Positions 12,381 to 16,305 of a DNA stretch of 16,305 nt are shown here, one piece after another. Each line of letters opens with the position of its first letter. The first letter of the stretch is position 1. The notes below the pieces were generated by a model. That model saw only the letters and a list, made by a program, of their open reading frames with translations, made no database searches and was not told where the DNA came from. A program made the position numbers and the translations under genes. The stretch spans positions 1 to 16,305 of the forward strand of contig JAGAHP010000024.1 of NCBI GenBank assembly GCA_017627015.1. The letters run 5' to 3'. The DNA comes from Bacilli bacterium. Its GTDB lineage: Bacteria > Bacillota_I > Bacilli_A > RF39 > UBA660.

Positions 12381-12410
12381 AAAACCACTTTTTTTGTAAA
12401 AAGTGGTTTT
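12381..12410 (-). terminator. Terminator of proS
   Basis: AAAACCACTTTTT (12381-12393) pairs perfectly with 12398-12410 (13 bp, 4-nt loop), followed by T-rich sequence on the minus strand, just downstream of the proS stop at 12418. Confidence 0.9.
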
Positions 12411-12417
12411 CTTTTTA

Positions 12418-13842
12418 TTAATATTGTAGTCCCCATATAACATGATGTTTTGCATCTTTACCGCAACACACACACTTATCATCTATAGATTTTGCACCCT
12501 CAAGTATACATCTTGATTTGCATCCTCTTATTTCCTTAATCTTTTCTTCACACTCTTTATTGCCACACCACATTGCATGGATGAATCCAGGTTGAGTATC
12601 TAAAATCTTTTTCATATCATCTAGATTATGAGCTTCAAAAGTAAGTTTCTCTCTTCTTTTAAGAGCTCTATCATACATATCTTTTTGAATTGTTTCTAAT
12701 AATTCTTCTACATATTTAACTATATCTGTATCTTTTGATACTTCTATTTTTTCTCTAGTGTCTCTTCTAACTACAGTTATAATTCCTTTTCCCAAATCTC
12801 TTTCTCCAATTTCAATTCTTACTGGAATACCATTTACTTCCGCTTCTGCAAATTTAAATCCTGGAGATTTATCACTATCATCAATATATGTAGTTATTTC
12901 CTTTTCTAATAATTTTTCTTTAATACTTTCTGATAAATTTTTAACTTCATCACTTTCACCTATTGGAATAATAACAACTTGTTTTGGTGCGATTTTTGGA
13001 GGCAATACTAATCCATAATCATCAGAATGAACCATTATAAGTCCACCAATCATACGAGTTGTTGTCCCCCAGCTAGTTTGATATACATATTCTAGTTCGT
13101 TATTTTTATTAGTAAATTTTACATCATAAGCCTTTGCGAATAATTGTCCAAAATAATGAGATGTACCTGCTTGAAGAGCTACTCCATTAAACATAAGTGC
13201 TTCATTAGTTAATGTATATTCTGCTCCTGAAAATTTTTCTTTTTCTGTTTTTTTACCCTTAATTGATGGTATAGCTAAATAATTATGAAAAAAATCATAA
13301 TATACATCAATCATTCTATTAGTTTCATTCATTGCATCTTCTTTAGATGCATGAATAGTATGACCTTCTTGCCATAAAAATTCTCTACTTCTTAAAAATG
13401 GTCTTGTTTCTTTTTCCCATCTAAATACATTACACCACTGATTATATAATTTTGGTAAATCTTTATAAGAACTTATATGATCCTTATAGTAATCACAAAA
13501 TAATGTTTCAGAAGTTGGTCTTATACATAATTTATCATCTAATTCTTTTTGACCACCAATAGTTACCCACGCAACTTCTGGAGCAAAACCTTCTACTAAA
13601 TCTTTCTCCTTTTGTAACATACTTTCAGGAATAAGTAACGGCATTTGAACATTAACATGTCCTAATTCTTTAAACTTCTTATCTAATATACTTTGCATTT
13701 TTTCCCAAATAGCATATCCATTTGGTTCAATAACCATACATCCCTTTACTGATGAATAATCTGCAAGTTCAGCTGCTCTTACTACATCAGTATACCATTT
13801 TGCGAAATCTACATCTCTACTTGTAATCTTGTTATTTGCCAT
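12418..13842 (-). CDS. proS: Prolyl-tRNA synthetase, archaeal/eukaryal-type (ProRS type 3)
   Basis: The product is 474 aa and charges tRNA-Pro with proline in the cytosol. Class II landmarks are visible: RPTSE at 108-112, FRWEKE at 140-145, RSREFLWQEGHT at 151-162 and the late GLIMVHSDDYGLVLPPKIAP segment. It is the short form without the bacterial editing insertion. Its C-terminal zinc-binding domain has C426, C431 and C457/C460, and the chain ends in Tyr, as type 3 enzymes do. The ATG at 13842 has AAAGGAGGG ten bases upstream; an in-frame Met 21 codons earlier lies within the T-box and is rejected. Expression is governed by the upstream T-box with a CCU specifier, which raises transcription when tRNA-Pro is uncharged. 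Confidence 0.97.
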   Translation of the reverse strand: MANNKITSRDVDFAKWYTDVVRAAELADYSSVKGCMVIEPNGYAIWEKMQSILDKKFKELGHVNVQMPLLIPESMLQKEKDLVEGFAPEVAWVTIGGQKELDDKLCIRPTSETLFCDYYKDHISSYKDLPKLYNQWCNVFRWEKETRPFLRSREFLWQEGHTIHASKEDAMNETNRMIDVYYDFFHNYLAIPSIKGKKTEKEKFSGAEYTLTNEALMFNGVALQAGTSHYFGQLFAKAYDVKFTNKNNELEYVYQTSWGTTTRMIGGLIMVHSDDYGLVLPPKIAPKQVVIIPIGESDEVKNLSESIKEKLLEKEITTYIDDSDKSPGFKFAEAEVNGIPVRIEIGERDLGKGIITVVRRDTREKIEVSKDTDIVKYVEELLETIQKDMYDRALKRREKLTFEAHNLDDMKKILDTQPGFIHAMWCGNKECEEKIKEIRGCKSRCILEGAKSIDDKCVCCGKDAKHHVIWGLQY

Positions 13843-13861
13843 TTTCTTTCCCTCCTTTAAT

Positions 13862-14058
13862 AAAAAAAGATGATACCTAGACAAGGAGTCTATAGACGGT
13901 ACCATCCTTTATTTAACTTAATTAGATAACGGCTTTAAACCGAAAATGTTTACATTTTACTCAGAGGTAGGAATTTATATTTAATTTATTAGCTTACACC
14001 AGACCGCTAACTCTCTATGAAAATCAACATATAAATTATGTCCTCATCAACGATTTAT
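13862..14058 (-). promoter_or_regulatory. T-box riboswitch, proline-specific, upstream of proS
   Basis: On the minus strand the leader has AGAGAGTTAGCGG near the base of Stem I, then a CCU proline codon (13971-13969) followed by A in the specifier position. The T-box core AAGGATGGTACCG lies at about 13907-13895. A terminator follows: GATGGTACC (13906-13898) pairs with GGTATCATC (13877-13869), with T7 downstream. UGGU in the T-box matches a tRNA ending in ACCA. Uncharged tRNA-Pro should stabilise the antiterminator and switch on proS. Exact stem boundaries are approximate. Confidence 0.92.
13869..13906 (-). terminator. Conditional terminator of the proS T-box
   Basis: A 9-bp outer stem (13898-13906 with 13869-13877, one G-U) and an inner TAGAC/GTCTA hairpin, followed by seven T. 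The 5' arm is part of the T-box antiterminator sequence. Confidence 0.85.
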
Positions 14059-14064
14059 GACTAA

Positions 14065-14093
14065 ATATTAACACTTTTTATTATCTATGTCAA
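14065..14093 (-). promoter_or_regulatory. Promoter of the proS T-box
   Basis: On the minus strand TTGACA (14093-14088), 17-base spacer, TAATAT (14070-14065). The -35 directly abuts the metG stop codon (14094-14096); no terminator separates the two genes, so metG read-through into the proS leader is possible. Confidence 0.8.
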
Positions 14094-15725
14094 TTATTTA
14101 CCTAATATACTTTTTTCTTCATCTATTAATGATTTATCATATCTAACAAATAAAGCTTCTATATCTTTTTCTAGTTTAACTTCATCTAATCTTTCATAAT
14201 TCCATGTATTAATACCTTTATTTAAATACTTTTCTACTTTTTCAGTACTTTCTATTAAATATGGTTTTAATATGTTATTAATGTTTAATATTATGTTACA
14301 GCAATTATATAATATTTTTTCACACTTATCTACATCTGTTTTAGCTAAATTCCATGGTTCATTTTCATCAAAATATTTATTTGAGAAAGATATATAATCA
14401 AATATATTTTCTATTCCTAATTTTATATCACCATTATCTATATTATTACCTACTGTTTCATATAGTTCTTTTAATTTAGATTCTATTTCCTCATCTATTT
14501 CTATATTAGATAATTTTCCATCAAATGATTTATTTATAAATTGAAGAGTTCTGTTTACAAAGTTACCCCATTTACCTAAAAGTTCACCATTATGTGAATT
14601 AATAAATCCTTCCCAAGTAAAATTAAAGTCTTTATTTTCTGGATCATTACTAGTTAAGAAATATCTAGTTGTATCAACAGAATATCTATCTAATAAATGT
14701 CTTATTGGAATATAATTACCCTTACTCTTAGATAATTTTTCTCCTTCAATATTTACGTATTCATCTGATACTATTTTATCTGGCATTTTATAGTTATCAT
14801 TTGTTCCCATTAACAATATTGGAAATATTACTGTATGGAATGGAATATTATCTTTAGCGTGTACTAAATATATTTTATTATCTCTATCTTTTTTCCAAAA
14901 ATCATTCCAGTCTAATCCTAAAGCTTCAGCTTGTTTTTTAGATGCAGTTACATAACCCCATACATTTTCAAACCATCCATATAATTTCTTATCTTCATAT
15001 CCTTTAACAGGTATATCTATACCATATTTTTGTACTCTAGAAACACATCTATCAGGTATACCTTCATTTAAGTATCTTTCTGTAAATTTAACTGCGTTAT
15101 CTCTCCATAAATCTTTATGTTCTTCGCACATTTTTCTTATTTCATCTTCAAATTTAGATAACTTAAAATATAAATTCTTATTAGTCTTTTTAGTTGTAGG
15201 ATTACCACATATTGCACATCTAGTATCTTTAACTACATCAATAGTTAATAAACTACCACATTTTTCACATTCGTCGCCTTTAATATCAGAACCACATTTT
15301 GGACAAGTACCTAATATATAACGGTCCGCTAAAAACATATTACAGTTTTCACAGTATAATTGTTCTTCTTCTCTTTCATATAAAAGACCATTTTCATCAT
15401 ATTTTTTAAATTGTTCTTGAACAAATTCTTTATGGTAATCATCATCAGTTCTATTAAATAGATCATAACTCATTCCAAGGTCTTTCCAATCTTTAGAAAA
15501 TGCTTTATGACATTCAGATACTATATCTTTTGGGTTTTTATTTTCTTTTAAAGCTTTTACTTCAATTGGAGTACCATGTGAATCAGTACCAGATACCATT
15601 AATACATTATTACCTTTTAATCTATGGTATCTTGCGATTACATCCCCTGGAAGGGAAGATGCAGCATGTCCAATATGAAGATCACCATTTGCAAATGGCC
15701 AACTTATACCTACTATTACATTCAT
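14094..15725 (-). CDS. metG: Methionyl-tRNA synthetase, lacking the C-terminal tRNA-binding domain
   Basis: The product is 543 aa and attaches methionine to tRNA-Met (initiator and elongator) in the cytosol. It has the class I motifs HIGH (17-20) and KLSKS (330-334). The double zinc-knuckle insertion has four CxxC pairs (125/128, 141/144, 153/156, 170/173), as in the E. coli-type enzyme. The chain ends after the helical anticodon-binding domain (about 390-543). The extra C-terminal tRNA-binding (Trbp111-like) domain of many longer enzymes is absent. The ATG at 15725 has AAAGGAGG nine bases upstream. A methionine T-box precedes the gene. The proS transcription unit follows directly. Confidence 0.97.
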   Translation of the reverse strand: MNVIVGISWPFANGDLHIGHAASSLPGDVIARYHRLKGNNVLMVSGTDSHGTPIEVKALKENKNPKDIVSECHKAFSKDWKDLGMSYDLFNRTDDDYHKEFVQEQFKKYDENGLLYEREEEQLYCENCNMFLADRYILGTCPKCGSDIKGDECEKCGSLLTIDVVKDTRCAICGNPTTKKTNKNLYFKLSKFEDEIRKMCEEHKDLWRDNAVKFTERYLNEGIPDRCVSRVQKYGIDIPVKGYEDKKLYGWFENVWGYVTASKKQAEALGLDWNDFWKKDRDNKIYLVHAKDNIPFHTVIFPILLMGTNDNYKMPDKIVSDEYVNIEGEKLSKSKGNYIPIRHLLDRYSVDTTRYFLTSNDPENKDFNFTWEGFINSHNGELLGKWGNFVNRTLQFINKSFDGKLSNIEIDEEIESKLKELYETVGNNIDNGDIKLGIENIFDYISFSNKYFDENEPWNLAKTDVDKCEKILYNCCNIILNINNILKPYLIESTEKVEKYLNKGINTWNYERLDEVKLEKDIEALFVRYDKSLIDEEKSILGK

Positions 15726-15750
15726 TTTTATTCCTCCTTTAAATAAAAAA

Positions 15751-15774
15751 CTCTTAGAAGAAAACTTCTAAGAG
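15751..15774 (-). terminator. Conditional terminator of the metG T-box
   Basis: CTCTTAGAAG (15751-15760) and CTTCTAAGAG (15765-15774) form a perfect 10-bp stem with a 4-nt loop, followed by six T on the minus strand. Confidence 0.9.
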
Positions 15775-15997
15775 ACGAATTATTCGTGTTACCACTCTTA
15801 TTCATTAATATATTACTATATTAACCTTAATAACCATTATGGTTTAGTGCTGTAACAGGCACACCTGTATTAACTTACATATCAGTTAATCACCTATTTA
15901 AGGACCATGTTCAAAAGACTTTAATATCTAGTTCCACCTAACCTAGACTCTCTATAAAATCCATCTTTTTACTCTTCCTATCAAAGGTTTTCAAGAT
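15751..15997 (-). promoter_or_regulatory. T-box riboswitch, methionine-specific, upstream of metG
   Basis: On the minus strand the leader has AGAGAGTCTAGG with GGTGGAA in Stem I, then AUG (15908-15906) followed by G in the specifier position. The T-box-like core is AAGAGTGGTAACACG, a variant of the usual UGGNACCGCG, then GAATAATTCG. The terminator is at 15751-15774. UGGU matches a tRNA 3' end of ACCA. Uncharged tRNA-Met should favour antitermination and metG expression. The Stem I boundaries are approximate. Confidence 0.9.
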
Positions 15998-16003
15998 AAA
16001 TAG

Positions 16004-16032
16004 ATTATAAATCTTTTGATATTAATTGTCAA
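16004..16032 (-). promoter_or_regulatory. Promoter of the metG T-box
   Basis: On the minus strand perfect TTGACA (16032-16027), 17-base spacer and TATAAT (16009-16004). Transcription should begin near 15997. Confidence 0.9.
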
Positions 16033-16057
16033 TAATATACAATAATAAATATATTGA

Positions 16058-16086
16058 TTGATTAAAATAGTATTATATATTATAAT
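16058..16086 (+). promoter_or_regulatory. Promoter of tRNA-His
   Basis: TTGATT (16058-16063), 17-base spacer, TATAAT (16081-16086). It is divergent from the metG promoter, with only 25 bp between the two -35 boxes. Transcription would begin at about 16093, essentially at the mature tRNA 5' end. Confidence 0.8.
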
Positions 16087-16094
16087 TATATCAT

Positions 16095-16171
16095 GGCGGA
16101 GTTGGTGAAGTGGTTAACACGCCGGATTGTGGCTCCGGTATGCATGGGTTCGATCCCCATATTCCGCCCCA
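16095..16171 (+). tRNA. tRNA-His (anticodon GTG)
   Basis: The acceptor GCGGAGT (16096-16102) pairs with ATTCCGC (16161-16167). The extra G-1 at 16095 faces discriminator C73 at 16168, the hallmark of tRNA-His. The anticodon stem CCGGA/TCCGG encloses TTGTGGC with anticodon GTG. The T arm is ATGGG TTCGATC CCCAT. The 3' CCA (16169-16171) is encoded in the DNA. Confidence 0.97.
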
Positions 16172-16212
16172 TTTAGAGATACGGTCGAACTAATCGACTT
16201 CTCATATACAAA

Positions 16213-16238
16213 AAGGTTAATTTCTATTAACCTTTTTT
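16213..16238 (+). terminator. Terminator after tRNA-His
   Basis: AAGGTTAAT (16213-16221) and ATTAACCTT (16226-16234) form a 9-bp stem with a 4-nt loop and end in a run of six T (16233-16238). Between it and the tRNA lies a small GTCGA/TCGAC inverted repeat (16184-16198), perhaps part of the tRNA trailer. Confidence 0.85.
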
Positions 16239-16263
16239 ATATGCTTTGAAAGGAGTGATTAGT

Positions 16264-16305
16264 ATGCATTTATCAAAGGAAAAAATAGAAATAGATGAAA
16301 ATATA
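16264..16305 (+). CDS. Unidentified protein, N-terminus only
   Basis: Only 14 codons are visible (MHLSKEKIEIDENI), too few to assign a family. AAAGGAGTGATTAGT upstream of the ATG at 16264 is a strong ribosome binding site, so this is very likely a real gene start running off the right edge. No separate promoter is apparent after the tRNA terminator, so it may depend on read-through. Confidence 0.7.
   Translation, partial: MHLSKEKIEIDENI

Noticed and set aside
12297..12482. Minus-strand 61-codon frame
   Set aside because: It overlaps the 3' end of proS and its terminator in another frame and has no ribosome binding site.
16184..16198. GTCGA/TCGAC inverted repeat after tRNA-His as an attachment site
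   Set aside because: Only 5 bp arms, no duplicate of the tRNA 3' end and no integrase nearby.
1..16305. CRISPR array
   Set aside because: No regularly spaced repeats with unique spacers. The only short tandem repeat is the coding 48-bp unit in the Cys-rich gene.

Overview
The window comes from a very AT-rich, low-GC Gram-positive-type bacterium. The signs are strong AGGAGG-type ribosome binding sites, sigma-A-like promoters (TTGACA, 17 bp, TATAAT), T-box riboswitches in front of two aminoacyl-tRNA synthetase genes, short intergenic gaps and U-tract terminators. Trp is TGG and no gene needs TGA to be read through, so the standard bacterial code fits. A Bacillota member, perhaps an uncultured gut Bacilli lineage, is the best guess; the species cannot be named from this sequence.

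Layout. (1) 1-1457, minus: the 5' part of a secreted glycine-rich surface protein that runs off the left edge. (2) 1747-3848, plus: a tandem array of three ORF6N-domain genes. Copies 1 and 2 have near-identical flanks but divergent DNA-binding-type cores. Copy 1 is frameshifted at a poly-A run and copy 3 is truncated after the ORF6N domain. Each copy carries an exactly homologous in-gene palindrome whose two arms co-vary between copies; this is the most striking signal in the window. (3) 3876-7964: envelope genes. These are a membrane-anchored Lys/Glu-rich protein, a secreted cohesin-like protein on the plus strand, and a two-gene minus operon encoding a membrane protein with a lipocalin-like domain and a 663-residue coiled-coil protein. 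(4) 8077-8927, minus: two overlapping genes whose products share a C-terminal motif, one of them with a Cna-B-like fold. (5) 9029-10696, minus: a compact likely operon of DUF4186, a two-TM protein, DUF2752, a membrane-anchored protein and a 19-Cys metallothionein-like peptide. (6) 10735-12270, minus: an XRE-type regulator with six predicted membrane segments and an exported C-terminal region, preceded by two 30-bp inverted repeats. (7) 12418-16032, minus: metG and proS, each behind its own promoter and T-box. (8) 16095-16305, plus: tRNA-His(GTG), transcribed divergently from metG, then the start of an unidentified gene.

How the parts relate. The metG/proS/tRNA-His end is ordinary translation housekeeping, with charging of tRNA-Met and tRNA-Pro sensed by the T-boxes. 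The middle is mostly small envelope and secreted proteins of unknown role. The ORF6N array looks like an accessory, phage-related module that diversifies by recombination. No transposase, integrase, CRISPR array or rRNA is visible.
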